NCBI GenBank assembly: GCA_020632655.1
Contig: JACKFD010000016.1
Location: 62,001-126,000, forward strand
Length of the DNA: 64,000 nt
DNA from: Spirochaetaceae bacterium
GTDB taxonomy: Bacteria > Myxococcota_A > UBA9160 > UBA4427
Direction of reading: 5' to 3'
Part shown: one piece after another, positions 52,632 to 61,265 of the stretch
Position numbering within the stretch: position 1 is the first letter of the stretch
Layout of the letters: the number at the start of each line of letters is the position of its first letter
The notes under the pieces: model-generated
The model's database searches: none
The model's input: only the letters and a program-made list of their open reading frames with translations
Told to the model about the DNA's origin: nothing
Position numbers and translations under genes: made by a program

Positions 52632-54467
52632 ATGTCCGCCTCGGACGACACCTCGACGCGAACCTCCGCATCGGACGACCCGGAAGCTCGACCCCGGAGC
52701 CGTCGACTTCGGCCGCTGCGTGCGCTCCTGCCCTTCCTACGCCCCTACCGACTCGTCGTGCTCGCTGCCTTCGCCGCCCTCGTGGCGTCGACCGCGGTCA
52801 TGCTCGTCGTGCCCGTGACCGTGCGCGCCGTGATCGACCAGGGCTTTTCGCGCGAGAGCGCCGCAGCGATCGACGAGTCGTTCCTGGCGCTGCTCGCGGT
52901 CGCCGCGCTGATGGGGGCGACGAGCTCGATCCGCTTCTTCCTCGTCTCGTGGATCGGCGAGCGCGTCGTGACGGACCTGCGTGCCGCCGTCTTCGATCAC
53001 GTGATCGGCCAGAGTCCCGCCTTCTTCGAGACGAGCCATACGGGCGAGATCCAGTCGCGATTGACGACGGATACGACCTTGATCAAGACGGTCGTCGGGT
53101 CGACGGTCTCGATCGCGCTGCGCAACGCCTTCACGTTCCTGGGCTCGGCGGCGATGCTCTTCTATACGAGCCCACGTCTGTCGGGGCTCGTGCTGCTCGC
53201 GATCCCCGCGATCGCCTTGCCGCTGATCGGCTTCGGGCGACTCGTGCGACGGCTCTCCCGTCGCAGCCAGGACACCCTCGCCGACACGAACGTCTTCGCG
53301 GCCGAGGCCCTCGGCTTCGTCCAGACCGTCCAGGCCTTCACCCACGAGGGCGCCGACCGGCGCCGCTATCGCGACGTCGTCGAGGTCGCCTTCCGCGCCG
53401 CGCGAGCGCGCATGGCGGCGCGAGCCTGGCTCACGGCGCTCGTGATCTTCCTCGTCTTCGCCTTCGTGATCGCGATCCTGCGGGTCGGCGCGCAGGCCGT
53501 GCTCGAGGACCGCATGAGCGGGGGCGAGCTCGGGCAGTTCGTGCTCTACGCGCTCTTCTGTGCGATGAGCCTCGGCGCCTTGACGGAGGTCTGGGGTGAC
53601 CTGCAGCTCGCCGCGGGCGCCGCGGAGCGCCTCTTCGAGCTGCTGGGCATCGAGCCCCTGATCGCCCCGCCGCCCCGTCCGCAGCCCCTGCCCGAGCCGG
53701 CTCGGGGCCGGGTCGCCTTCGAGCACGTCGACTTCGCCTACCCGACGCGCCGGGAGACCGGCGCCCTCGTCGACTGCTCGTTCGTCGCGGCGCCCGGCGA
53801 GACGATCGCGATCGTCGGCCCGTCGGGCGCGGGCAAGAGCACGCTCTTCCGACTGCTGCTGCGCTTCTACGATCCGGATCGCGGCCGCGTGCTCGTCGAC
53901 GGCGTCGACGTGCGCAGCGCGGACCCGCGTGAGATCCGCCGCCGGATCGCGATCGTGCCCCAGGAGTCGGCGATCTTCTCCGACACGCTGCGCGAGAACA
54001 TCCGCTACGGACGCCCGGAGGCGGGCGACGCCGAGGTCGAGGCGGCCGCCCGTGCGGCGCTCGTCGACGAGTTCGCCGAACGTCTGCCCGAGGGCTGGGA
54101 CACGCCCCTCGGCGAGCGCGGCCTCACCCTCTCCGGCGGCCAGCGACAACGCGTCGCGATCGCCCGGGCGATCCTGAAGGATGCGCCGATCCTGCTCCTC
54201 GACGAGGCGACGAGCTCCCTCGACTCCCAGAGCGAGCGCCTCGTGCAGACGGCTCTCGAGCGACTCGAACACGGTCGCACGACCCTCGTGATCGCCCATC
54301 GCCTGGCGACCGTCCGCGACGCCGACCGCATCCTCGTGCTCGACGGGGGACGCCTCGTCGCCTGCGGCGCGCATGCGGAGCTGCTCGCGGCGGGCGGCCT
54401 CTACGCCGACCTCGCCCGGATGCAGCTCGAGCTCGAGCGGCCCGCATCCGACGGGGTCGCGTCCTAG
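52632..54467 (+). CDS. ABC transporter, fused permease and ATPase (MsbA-like exporter)
   Basis: 611 residues. Six membrane segments in the first 330 (first LVVLAAFAALVASTAVMLVVP), then the ATPase: Walker A GPSGAGKST, Q-loop IVPQESAIF, signature LSGGQRQR, Walker B ILLLDEATSSLD, and H-loop IAHRLATV. A half-transporter that dimerises; in Gram-negatives it moves lipids or drugs across the inner membrane. The start is ATG 52632; a short acidic, Ser/Thr-rich N-terminus follows. It is alone on its strand. Confidence 0.94.
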   Translation: MSASDDTSTRTSASDDPEARPRSRRLRPLRALLPFLRPYRLVVLAAFAALVASTAVMLVVPVTVRAVIDQGFSRESAAAIDESFLALLAVAALMGATSSIRFFLVSWIGERVVTDLRAAVFDHVIGQSPAFFETSHTGEIQSRLTTDTTLIKTVVGSTVSIALRNAFTFLGSAAMLFYTSPRLSGLVLLAIPAIALPLIGFGRLVRRLSRRSQDTLADTNVFAAEALGFVQTVQAFTHEGADRRRYRDVVEVAFRAARARMAARAWLTALVIFLVFAFVIAILRVGAQAVLEDRMSGGELGQFVLYALFCAMSLGALTEVWGDLQLAAGAAERLFELLGIEPLIAPPPRPQPLPEPARGRVAFEHVDFAYPTRRETGALVDCSFVAAPGETIAIVGPSGAGKSTLFRLLLRFYDPDRGRVLVDGVDVRSADPREIRRRIAIVPQESAIFSDTLRENIRYGRPEAGDAEVEAAARAALVDEFAERLPEGWDTPLGERGLTLSGGQRQRVAIARAILKDAPILLLDEATSSLDSQSERLVQTALERLEHGRTTLVIAHRLATVRDADRILVLDGGRLVACGAHAELLAAGGLYADLARMQLELERPASDGVAS

Positions 54468-54814
54468 AAGATCCAGCCCGGCGTGCCAGGCTCGGGCAGC
54501 TCGTGGATCCAGTGGAACTCGAAGCCGTGCTGACGCGCGTAGACGTAGTCGGCGTTGCCGTCGCCCACGTGGATCCATCGCGTCGCCTGCGGAAAGCGCG
54601 CCCGCACCTCGTCGAGCATGTGCTTGTGGCCCACGAAGGCCAGCTCGAGGTCGTGCTCTTCGCAGAGGCGGCGCTGGTCCGAGACGACGCGGTCGGAGGC
54701 CGTGCCGACGATGTAGCCGCGGTCGAGGGCGTGACGCACGAGGGCAAGGGAGAAGGCGCCGGGGGGATCACCGATCTCGAGGGTGCCGTCGATGTCGAGG
54801 CTGAGCAGGATCAA
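54464..54814 (-). CDS. HAD-superfamily hydrolase-like protein
   Basis: About 116 residues. LLSLDIDGTLEIGDPPG has the D-x-D-G-T nucleophile loop, and WIHVGDGNADYVYARQHGF the late HAD acidic loop. No cap domain, and very short, so the substrate may be a macromolecule or small phosphate. The TTG at 54814 is the only start that leaves the first motif at the very N-terminus; no clear ribosome site. Tail overlaps the ABC gene stop by four bases. Start is uncertain. Confidence 0.7.
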   Translation of the reverse strand: MILLSLDIDGTLEIGDPPGAFSLALVRHALDRGYIVGTASDRVVSDQRRLCEEHDLELAFVGHKHMLDEVRARFPQATRWIHVGDGNADYVYARQHGFEFHWIHELPEPGTPGWIF

Positions 54815-54998
54815 GCCGGGTCTCGCGTGGGGTGCGTCGGGGCCGACGATACCCGACCGGGTGCTTCGTGGCGGGTGCTGGCGGGGGCGGCCGCGAGCGT
54901 CGATATTCCGGGGCGGGCCGACGCCCGATCCGCACCGAGAGCCCGTCGCGAAGAGGCCGGCGCGCGCCGTCCCGCCCGCCCACGCCAGGAGAATCGTC

Positions 54999-56129
54999 AT
55001 GCCGAGCACGGAACGCCTGATCTCCTCCGACGACCACGTCGACCTCGCCCACGACGCCATCAAGCGTCACCTCGCGACGAAGTACCACGCCGCCTACGAC
55101 GACGCGCTGATGCGCTTCGGCGCGGCGATGGCGAGCTCGATGAGCATGGACGCGAACGCGAAGTGGCGGGAGCAGCGCGGCCTCGAGCCGGCGGCCCCGG
55201 GCCTGAACCCGATGCAGAGCCTCGCGGGCCGTCGCCATCCCGCCGCGGGCCGCGCGGGTCATACGGATGCGAAGGCCCGCCTCGAGGACCTCACGACCGA
55301 CGGGATCGACGCCTCCGTCCTCTACTGCGAGGTCAGCGCCTTCCGCTACCTCTACCTCCTGAAGGAGGGCAACCGCGAAGCGACTCGCGCCTTCAACACG
55401 GCCATGACCGAGTTCGCCTCCGCCGATCCGTCGCGACTGATCAGCTCCTACCAGATCCCGATCCACGACATCGACGGTGCGATCGCCGAGGTCGAGTGGG
55501 TGGCCAGGCAGGGCGGGAAGTCGTTGCAGCTGCCGGTCTTCCCGGCGGAGCTCGGGCTGCCCGACTACTGGGACGAGCGCTACGACCCGCTCTGGGCCGT
55601 GATCCAGGAGACGAACCTGCCGATCTGCCTGCACATCGGCCTCAACACCCAGCTCGAGAGCCTCGCCCGCCGCGACCCGACGCCGCAGAAGGGCATCTTC
55701 GTCGGCGCCGTCGCGCTCTCGACCGCCGAGCCCCTCGGCATGTTCATCATGGGCGGCGTCTTCGAGCGCTTCCCCGGCCTCAAGGTCGTCTTCGTCGAGC
55801 CCGGCCTCGGCTGGGCCGCCTGGTGGCTCTACATCGTCGACGACCTCACGAAGCGCCAGGGCTACGACTACCCCGCGATCCGCGAGCTCCCGAGCTTCTA
55901 CTTCCATCGCAACGTCTTCCTCACCTTCATCGACGAGCCCGACGCCTACGCCCTCGCCACGAGCCGCCTCGGCGTCGACAACATCATGTGGTCCTCGGAC
56001 TACCCGCACCCGGTGTCGAGCTGGCCCTCCTCCCACGCCATCGTCGACCGGATGTTCGACGGCATCCCGGCCGGCGATCGCCGCAAGATCGTCTGCGACA
56101 ACGCCGCGCGCGTCTGGAACCTGGCATGA
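54999..56129 (+). CDS. amidohydrolase-2 family protein (ACMSD-like)
   Basis: 376 residues, metal-dependent TIM barrel. SSDDHVDLAHD near the N-terminus carries the metal-binding D-x-H equivalent, NLPICLHIG a histidine and IMWSSDYPHP the late aspartate. Members decarboxylate or hydrolyse carboxylated rings (ACMSD, 2,6-dihydroxybenzoate decarboxylase). AGGAG precedes the ATG. Its stop overlaps the start of the DUF35 gene (ATGA at 56126-56129), so it belongs to the same unit as the DUF35/thiolase-like pair. Confidence 0.88.
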   Translation: MPSTERLISSDDHVDLAHDAIKRHLATKYHAAYDDALMRFGAAMASSMSMDANAKWREQRGLEPAAPGLNPMQSLAGRRHPAAGRAGHTDAKARLEDLTTDGIDASVLYCEVSAFRYLYLLKEGNREATRAFNTAMTEFASADPSRLISSYQIPIHDIDGAIAEVEWVARQGGKSLQLPVFPAELGLPDYWDERYDPLWAVIQETNLPICLHIGLNTQLESLARRDPTPQKGIFVGAVALSTAEPLGMFIMGGVFERFPGLKVVFVEPGLGWAAWWLYIVDDLTKRQGYDYPAIRELPSFYFHRNVFLTFIDEPDAYALATSRLGVDNIMWSSDYPHPVSSWPSSHAIVDRMFDGIPAGDRRKIVCDNAARVWNLA

Positions 56130-56521
56130 CGCAAGTCATCGCCCCGACCCCCGACGCCGACGACGCCTGGTTCTGGAAGGGCGTCGCCGAGGACCGTCTG
56201 CTGCTCCAGCGCTGCGCCGAGTGCCGCCTCCTCCGCCATCCGCCCTCGCCGATGTGCTCGGGCTGCAACGCCCTCGCCTGGGAGACGCTCCCCGCCTCGG
56301 GCCGCGCGACGGTCTACAGCTGGGTCGTGTCCCGGCATCCGACGCGGCCCGACGCCGACCCGCGCATCGTCGTCCTGCTCGACCTCGAGGAGGGCGTGCG
56401 CTTCGTGTCGAACCTGGTCGACTGCCCGCTCGAGGACGTCCGCTTCGGCCTGCCCGTCGAGCTCGTCTTCGTCGACTACGACGGCGTCCGCCTGCCGCAA
56501 TTCCGCCCGGCCAGGAGCTAG
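56126..56521 (+). CDS. DUF35/OB-fold acyl-CoA-associated protein with zinc ribbon
   Basis: 131 residues. A four-cysteine rubredoxin-like zinc ribbon (CAECRLLRHPPSPMCSGC) is followed by an OB-fold (RATVYSWVVSRHP, ELVFVDYDGVRLPQF). Such proteins bind CoA substrates and partner thiolase-like enzymes; the best known is the ChsH2 C-terminal domain with Ltp2 in steroid side-chain retro-aldol cleavage. It overlaps the preceding amidohydrolase by four bases and is followed 101 bases later by a thiolase-like gene. Confidence 0.9.
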   Translation: MTQVIAPTPDADDAWFWKGVAEDRLLLQRCAECRLLRHPPSPMCSGCNALAWETLPASGRATVYSWVVSRHPTRPDADPRIVVLLDLEEGVRFVSNLVDCPLEDVRFGLPVELVFVDYDGVRLPQFRPARS

Positions 56522-56622
56522 TCGCGCCGAGCCGCGCGTCCGAACGGAAGACCTCGTCACGCCGCCGCGCGGCCCCGGATCATCCAGCCCCGACCGCCCT
56601 GCCCCACGGAGAAGCCCAGCCC

Positions 56623-57771
56623 ATGCCCGCCTCCCTCGTCGACCAGGCCGCGATCGTCGGCATCGGCCAGACCGAGTTCTCGAAGGAATCCGGCCGCAGC
56701 GAGCTGCAGCTCGCCGCCGAAGCCTCCCTCGCCGCCATCCGCGACGCCGGCCTCACACCCGCGGACATCGACGGCCTCATCACCTTCACCCTCGACACGA
56801 GCGACGAGCTGCTCCTGATGCGCGCCCTCGGCCTGCCCGAGATCCGCTTCTGGTCGCGCACGCCCCATGGCGGCGCCGGCTCGACGACGACGATCCTGCA
56901 CGCCGCGAGCGCCGTCGCGAGCGGCGCCGCGAAGCACGTGCTCGTCTGGCGCGCCTTCAACGAGCGCTCGGGCCATCGCTTCGGCCAACCGAACGCCGCT
57001 GCGCCGCCCCTCGGCTGGAACTGGTACCTGCCCTTCGGCCTCGACACGCCGGCCAAGATCTACTCGCTCACCTTCCAGCGCTACATGGACGCCTACGGCC
57101 TCACGAACGAGGATTTCGGCCGCTACACCGTCGTCGCCCGCAAGCACGCCGCGACGAATCCGAACGCCTGGTTCTACGAGCGGCCGATCACCCTCGCGGA
57201 CCATCAGGCGTCGCGCTGGATCGTCGAGCCGATCCTGCGGCTGCTCGATTGCTGCCAGGAGAGCGACGGTGGCGTCGCCCTCGTGATCTCGACCGCCGAG
57301 CGGGCGCGCGACCTGCCGCAGCCCCTCGTCCGTCTGCGACACGTCGTCGACAGCCATCTGATGGGCGGTCACGTGATGTTCAACTACTACCTCGAGGACC
57401 ACAGCCGCTTCGAGGAATGCCACTCGGCGGCAGCAAGGCTCTACGGCGAGTCGGGCCTCACGGCATCGGACATGGACGCCGCCATGCTCTACGAGAACTT
57501 CAGCCCCGTCGTCTTCATGCAGCTCGAGGGCTTCGGCTTCTGCGGCCCGGGCGAGGCCCGCGACTTCGTCCGCGACGGGCACATCGAGCTCGGCGGGAGC
57601 CTGCCCGTCAACACCCACGGCGGCCTGCTCGGCGAGGCCTACATCCACGGAATGAACAACATCCTCGAGGGCGTCCGACAGATCCGTGGGCAGGCGGTGA
57701 ATCAGGTCGCGGGGGCGCGGCACGTGCTCGTGGGAGGCGGGCGGGGCGCGATGATCCTCGCCGGGGACTGA
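56623..57771 (+). CDS. thiolase-like protein (SCP2/Ltp2-type)
   Basis: 382 residues. AIVGIGQTEFSKESGRSELQLAAEAS is the thiolase-fold start. The catalytic cysteine position is GGAGSTTT, so acyl transfer by cysteine is unlikely; the C-terminal active loop is NTHGGLLGEAYIHGM. MLYENFSPVVFMQLEGFGFC places a tyrosine as in Ltp-type aldolases. With the DUF35 protein just before, a retro-aldol (side-chain cleavage) or related acyl-CoA reaction is the best guess, not thiolysis. Confidence 0.87.
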   Translation: MPASLVDQAAIVGIGQTEFSKESGRSELQLAAEASLAAIRDAGLTPADIDGLITFTLDTSDELLLMRALGLPEIRFWSRTPHGGAGSTTTILHAASAVASGAAKHVLVWRAFNERSGHRFGQPNAAAPPLGWNWYLPFGLDTPAKIYSLTFQRYMDAYGLTNEDFGRYTVVARKHAATNPNAWFYERPITLADHQASRWIVEPILRLLDCCQESDGGVALVISTAERARDLPQPLVRLRHVVDSHLMGGHVMFNYYLEDHSRFEECHSAAARLYGESGLTASDMDAAMLYENFSPVVFMQLEGFGFCGPGEARDFVRDGHIELGGSLPVNTHGGLLGEAYIHGMNNILEGVRQIRGQAVNQVAGARHVLVGGGRGAMILAGD

Positions 57772-57814
57772 GCGTCGACCGGCGCGACCATGGCCTGCGC
57801 CGATCGCGTGCCGA

Positions 57815-59065
57815 TCAGTCCGTGACCTGGCCGCTCAGGATCGGCGTGACCGTGTCGAGTGCGGCGAGGCCCTCCCGCTCGAGCCGGGCGAGCGGAAGCC
57901 TGTGGATCGTCACCGCAGGCCCACCCTCGGTCTGGATCAGCCGCAGGCTGAAGACGCCGGTCTCGTGCGAGAAGGAGTCGATCCAGCTCCCGCCGATGCC
58001 CGGGTCGCGGTCGGCGACGATCGCGAGGATCGATCCGTCGGGCTCGGGCTTCGCGGTGAACTTCGTGAGGTAGCCCTGCCCGTCCTCGTAGACGTCGAGG
58101 TTCTCCTGCCAGCGATTGCAGAGCTGAAGGATCCAATGCTCGCACTCGGGCGGCCTGAACCGGATCACGAGGGCCTCGTCCCGACCCTTCCGCCAGCTCC
58201 CGAAGCCATGCAGGCGGTCGAGGACGCCGCCGTTGCTGAGATAGGTCGACTCGGAGAAGACGATCGTGTTGGGGCGCTGGTCGAGGTTCTCCTGCCACCA
58301 TCGCCGCACGAGCTCGGCGTAGCCCAGCACGATCTGGCCCGACTTCGCGAGTCCGGCGGCGACCTCCTCGGGCTCGATCGGCCGGGGCCGCGGATGGTCG
58401 ACCCGCTCGATCTCGAAGTGCGGCGGAACGACCCGACGGCGATCGTCGTAGACCAGTCGGATGAGCACGCCCGTCGCGTCCGGATCGAGACGCAGCCAGT
58501 TGCGCGGTCCGGCCGTGGGCTCGTCCGCCGAGAGCAGGACCGAGAAGCGACCCTCGGCGTCGAAGTCGATGTCGCGGCTCGTGAGGAAGGAACGCGTCTC
58601 GAGATTCGTGGGATCGAATTCGGCGAGACCCGCGACGCCCGACGCCGCCCAGTCCCGCGCCGCGAGATCCGCCGGCTGGGGCGCCGTCCAGGTCGCCATC
58701 ACGAAATAGGGCAGCGTGCCGCGATCGCCCGTGATCCGATAGGCATGACGGCCGTCCTCGAACTCGCACATCAGGTGGTCCTGGTCCGGGTTCTGGACGT
58801 TGATGCTCTGGCGCCAGGGGGCGTCGCGCAGACGCGGCCGCTCGGGCTCGCAGTTCTCGATCATGCGCTCGAAGCCGTTGCGCACCATGCGCGAGAGGAA
58901 GCGATACCACTCGGCGCGCTCGAGGTCGCTCGGACCGCCGCCCTGCCCGTCGTCGAAGGCCTCGACGAGGCGCCCCGCCTGCTTCAGCGTGTCGCAGAAA
59001 TCGTCCCACGCGAGGCCGCGCAGCAGCCGCTCCCGCGCTCGACGCGAAGTCTCCGCCTCCCCCAT
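57815..59065 (-). CDS. DUF1214 domain protein (paralogue 3)
   Basis: 416 residues. LAWDDFCDTLKQAGRLVEAFDDG and the C-terminal IVADRDPGIGGSWIDSFSHETG match the other two paralogues. ATG 59065 is preferred: GGAGGGGAGG lies upstream, while the upstream GTG at 59101 is crowded by a -10-like box. Tail to tail with the thiolase-like gene. Bacterioferritin and a flavoprotein like the one beside paralogue 1 are just upstream on the same strand. Confidence 0.83.
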   Translation of the reverse strand: MGEAETSRRARERLLRGLAWDDFCDTLKQAGRLVEAFDDGQGGGPSDLERAEWYRFLSRMVRNGFERMIENCEPERPRLRDAPWRQSINVQNPDQDHLMCEFEDGRHAYRITGDRGTLPYFVMATWTAPQPADLAARDWAASGVAGLAEFDPTNLETRSFLTSRDIDFDAEGRFSVLLSADEPTAGPRNWLRLDPDATGVLIRLVYDDRRRVVPPHFEIERVDHPRPRPIEPEEVAAGLAKSGQIVLGYAELVRRWWQENLDQRPNTIVFSESTYLSNGGVLDRLHGFGSWRKGRDEALVIRFRPPECEHWILQLCNRWQENLDVYEDGQGYLTKFTAKPEPDGSILAIVADRDPGIGGSWIDSFSHETGVFSLRLIQTEGGPAVTIHRLPLARLEREGLAALDTVTPILSGQVTD

Positions 59066-59102
59066 CGCGCCGCTTGCCTCCCCTCCGTCCGAGTCCTCCA
59101 CG

Positions 59103-59108
59103 ACGCTA
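59103..59108 (-). promoter_or_regulatory. -10-like element TAGCGT for DUF1214 gene
   Basis: Minus-strand TAGCGT, 37 bases before ATG 59065. It overlaps the last codon of the bacterioferritin gene, so DUF1214 may be transcribed alone. Confidence 0.35.
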
Positions 59109-59576
59109 GTCGTGGATCATCTCCGCCAGATAGCGCTCGCGGCCGACCTCCTTCACGAGGTGGAGCTGGGCCTCGAGCCAGTCGACCGACTCCTCCTCCT
59201 CCTTGAGGATGCGCTCGAGCAGCTCCCGCGTGCCGTTGTCGGCCTTCTCGCGCGCGAGGGCGATGCCCTTGTTCAGCCGGTCGAGGGCCTCGAGCTCGAG
59301 GGCCAGATCGAGCTCGTGCTGCTCGATCGCGTTCTCGCCGACGCGGACGGGATTCATGCGCTGCATGTTGGGAATGCCGTCGAGGTAGAGGATCCGCTCG
59401 ATCACCTCGTCGGCGTGCTTCATCTCCTCGATCGACTCCTCGCGCTTCTTCTTCGAGAGCCGCTCGTAGCCCCAGTTCGAGCACATCTTGTGATGGATGA
59501 AATACTGGTTGATCGCCGTCAGCTCCGACGTCAACACGTCGTTCAGCACCTCGATCAACGCTGCATCGCCTCTCAT
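59106..59576 (-). CDS. bfr: bacterioferritin-like iron storage protein
   Basis: 156 residues, four-helix bundle. Compared with E. coli Bfr, E18, E51, H54 (EEMKHAD), E94 and E127 are present and M52 can bind haem. The second ferroxidase histidine, H130, is replaced by Ser (EEEESVDW where E. coli has DEEGHIDW). Iron oxidation at the di-iron site may be impaired or different. Flanked by DUF1214 and a flavoprotein. The family call is secure; the loss of one ligand is read directly from the sequence. Confidence 0.93.
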   Translation of the reverse strand: MRGDAALIEVLNDVLTSELTAINQYFIHHKMCSNWGYERLSKKKREESIEEMKHADEVIERILYLDGIPNMQRMNPVRVGENAIEQHELDLALELEALDRLNKGIALAREKADNGTRELLERILKEEEESVDWLEAQLHLVKEVGRERYLAEMIHD

Positions 59577-59621
59577 GTCCGCCCCCTTTCCACCTTCGTC
59601 CGCCCGGCTACGAAGGTCCGA

Positions 59622-61085
59622 TCACTTCCCCGCCACCACGTGCCGACCCGCGCGACGGCCGAAGAAGGTCGACTCGCCGATGCAGGTGCCGCTCGAATAG
59701 CCCGTGCCGTCCTGCGCGATGTTCGACGCGCAGGCGCCGATCGCGTAGAGGCCGGGCACGACGCCGCCATCCGCCGTGCGGACCTGGCCGTCGATCGTGA
59801 CGTCGAGACCGCCGAGGGTGAAGGCCATGTAGGTGGCGGCGCCGACGGACGCGTCGAGCGCGGCGTAGGGCGCGGTGTCCAGGGGCTGGAGCCACTTCTT
59901 CCCCTTGTGGAAGTCGGGATCCTCCCCCTTCGCGGCGTTCTCGTTGTATCGCCGCAGCGTCTCCTGGAGCGAGCCCTCGGGCATGCCGAGCGCCTTCTCC
60001 ATCTCCTCCACCGACTCGAAGGCGTCGACCAGCGGGTAGGCGCCCCAGCTCGGCGGATCCGGCTGATAGGTCTTCTCGTCGAGGATCAGCCAGCCCTGCC
60101 GACCGGGCTGCTTCGTCGTGAAGAGGCTCGAGCGCGAGTGGTAGGAGTCCTCGGCGCAGTAGCGCTGGCCGAGCTTGTTGACGAGGATGCCCTTGATGTG
60201 GCTCTCGGGCGGGTAGAACGCCGCCGTCACGAGCGCGCCGTCCATGTGCTTGAGCACGCCGCCGGCTGCGAGACCGAGCTGATGACCCGCGCCGTCGTCG
60301 TTCGGCGTGAACTGCCGCGTGTAGCCCGGATTCAGCAGCTCGGGCAGGTACTTCTTCAACATCTCCTCGTTCTGCGTGAACTGCCCCGTCGCGAGCATGA
60401 CGCCCTTGCGCGCGCGTACGGCGCCCTTCTCCTTGCCGAAGACGCGGTAGCTGACACCGACGATGCGGCCGTTCTCGCGGATCAGGTGGTGGACCTGCGC
60501 GTCGGTCACGATCCGCACGCCGAGCTGCTGCGCCTTCGCGATCAGGCACTCCATCATCTTCGCGCCGCCGCCCTCGCCGACCTGCGCGACCTTGTGGCCG
60601 CGAGGCGCGGGCTTCGCCTCGTCGCGGAAGGGCCAGACCTCCTCGTTGCCCGACCAGATCAGGCACTCGTCCGTCATCTGCATGACGTGCTTGCCCTTGT
60701 ACATGGTGTCGTTGAAGGGCACGCCGTGGGCCACGAGCCAGTCGAAGTGCGCGACGCTCTGCTCGCAGTACGCCCGGATCTTCGCCTCGTCCGGCTCGGG
60801 CGTGTTCATCATGAGATAGGTGACCATGTCCTCGACGGAGTCCTCGACGCCCACGGCCTTCTGGACCCGGGTGCCACCGCCGAGGTAGAGATGTCCGGCG
60901 GCCATGGCGGTCACGCCGCCCCCGCCGCTCGCCCGCTCGAGCACGAGCACGTCGGCGCCCGCCTCACGCGCCTCGATCGCCGCGCAGACGCCCGCGCAGC
61001 CGAGCCCGACGATCACGACGTCCGCCTCGTCGACCGTCGGCGGCGCCTCGGCCGCCTCGATCACCCCGTACTCGCCGCTCGCCAT
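59622..61085 (-). CDS. FAD-dependent oxidoreductase, 3-ketosteroid-dehydrogenase/fumarate-reductase family (copy 2)
   Basis: 487 residues from ATG 61085, preceded by GGGGGAGAGG. FAD loop GLGCAGVCAA near 27-37, GGVTAMAAGHLYLGGG, and the C-terminal GLYAIGACASNIAQDGTGYSSG. Clearly paralogous to the 18840 gene: both have PFYPPESH- or AAFYPPESH-type segments, GEDP with HK later, and the same end. Residues of the KstD active site are not certain in either. Upstream of bacterioferritin and DUF1214 on the same strand. Predicted to form or reduce a ring double bond. Confidence 0.88.
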   Translation of the reverse strand: MASGEYGVIEAAEAPPTVDEADVVIVGLGCAGVCAAIEAREAGADVLVLERASGGGGVTAMAAGHLYLGGGTRVQKAVGVEDSVEDMVTYLMMNTPEPDEAKIRAYCEQSVAHFDWLVAHGVPFNDTMYKGKHVMQMTDECLIWSGNEEVWPFRDEAKPAPRGHKVAQVGEGGGAKMMECLIAKAQQLGVRIVTDAQVHHLIRENGRIVGVSYRVFGKEKGAVRARKGVMLATGQFTQNEEMLKKYLPELLNPGYTRQFTPNDDGAGHQLGLAAGGVLKHMDGALVTAAFYPPESHIKGILVNKLGQRYCAEDSYHSRSSLFTTKQPGRQGWLILDEKTYQPDPPSWGAYPLVDAFESVEEMEKALGMPEGSLQETLRRYNENAAKGEDPDFHKGKKWLQPLDTAPYAALDASVGAATYMAFTLGGLDVTIDGQVRTADGGVVPGLYAIGACASNIAQDGTGYSSGTCIGESTFFGRRAGRHVVAGK

Positions 61086-61265
61086 CCTCTCCCCCTGGTC
61101 CAGGCCGCGGATCCTGCCGCGCCCGCGTTCCGAGTCGTTCCCGGCTCGCGCGGCGTCGCCCCGTACGGCGCCGTCGCTGCGAATTCGGGCTCGCAGTCTA
61201 ACCCAGGCGATCGGGGCCGATGGCGCCGCGGCATCGCCCGGCATCACCGGCCCCCGGGGTCGGAA

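Noticed and set aside
59099..59101. GTG as start of the third DUF1214 gene
   Set aside because: It is one base after a TAGCGT box that would place the transcription start inside the gene; ATG 59065 has a clear ribosome site.
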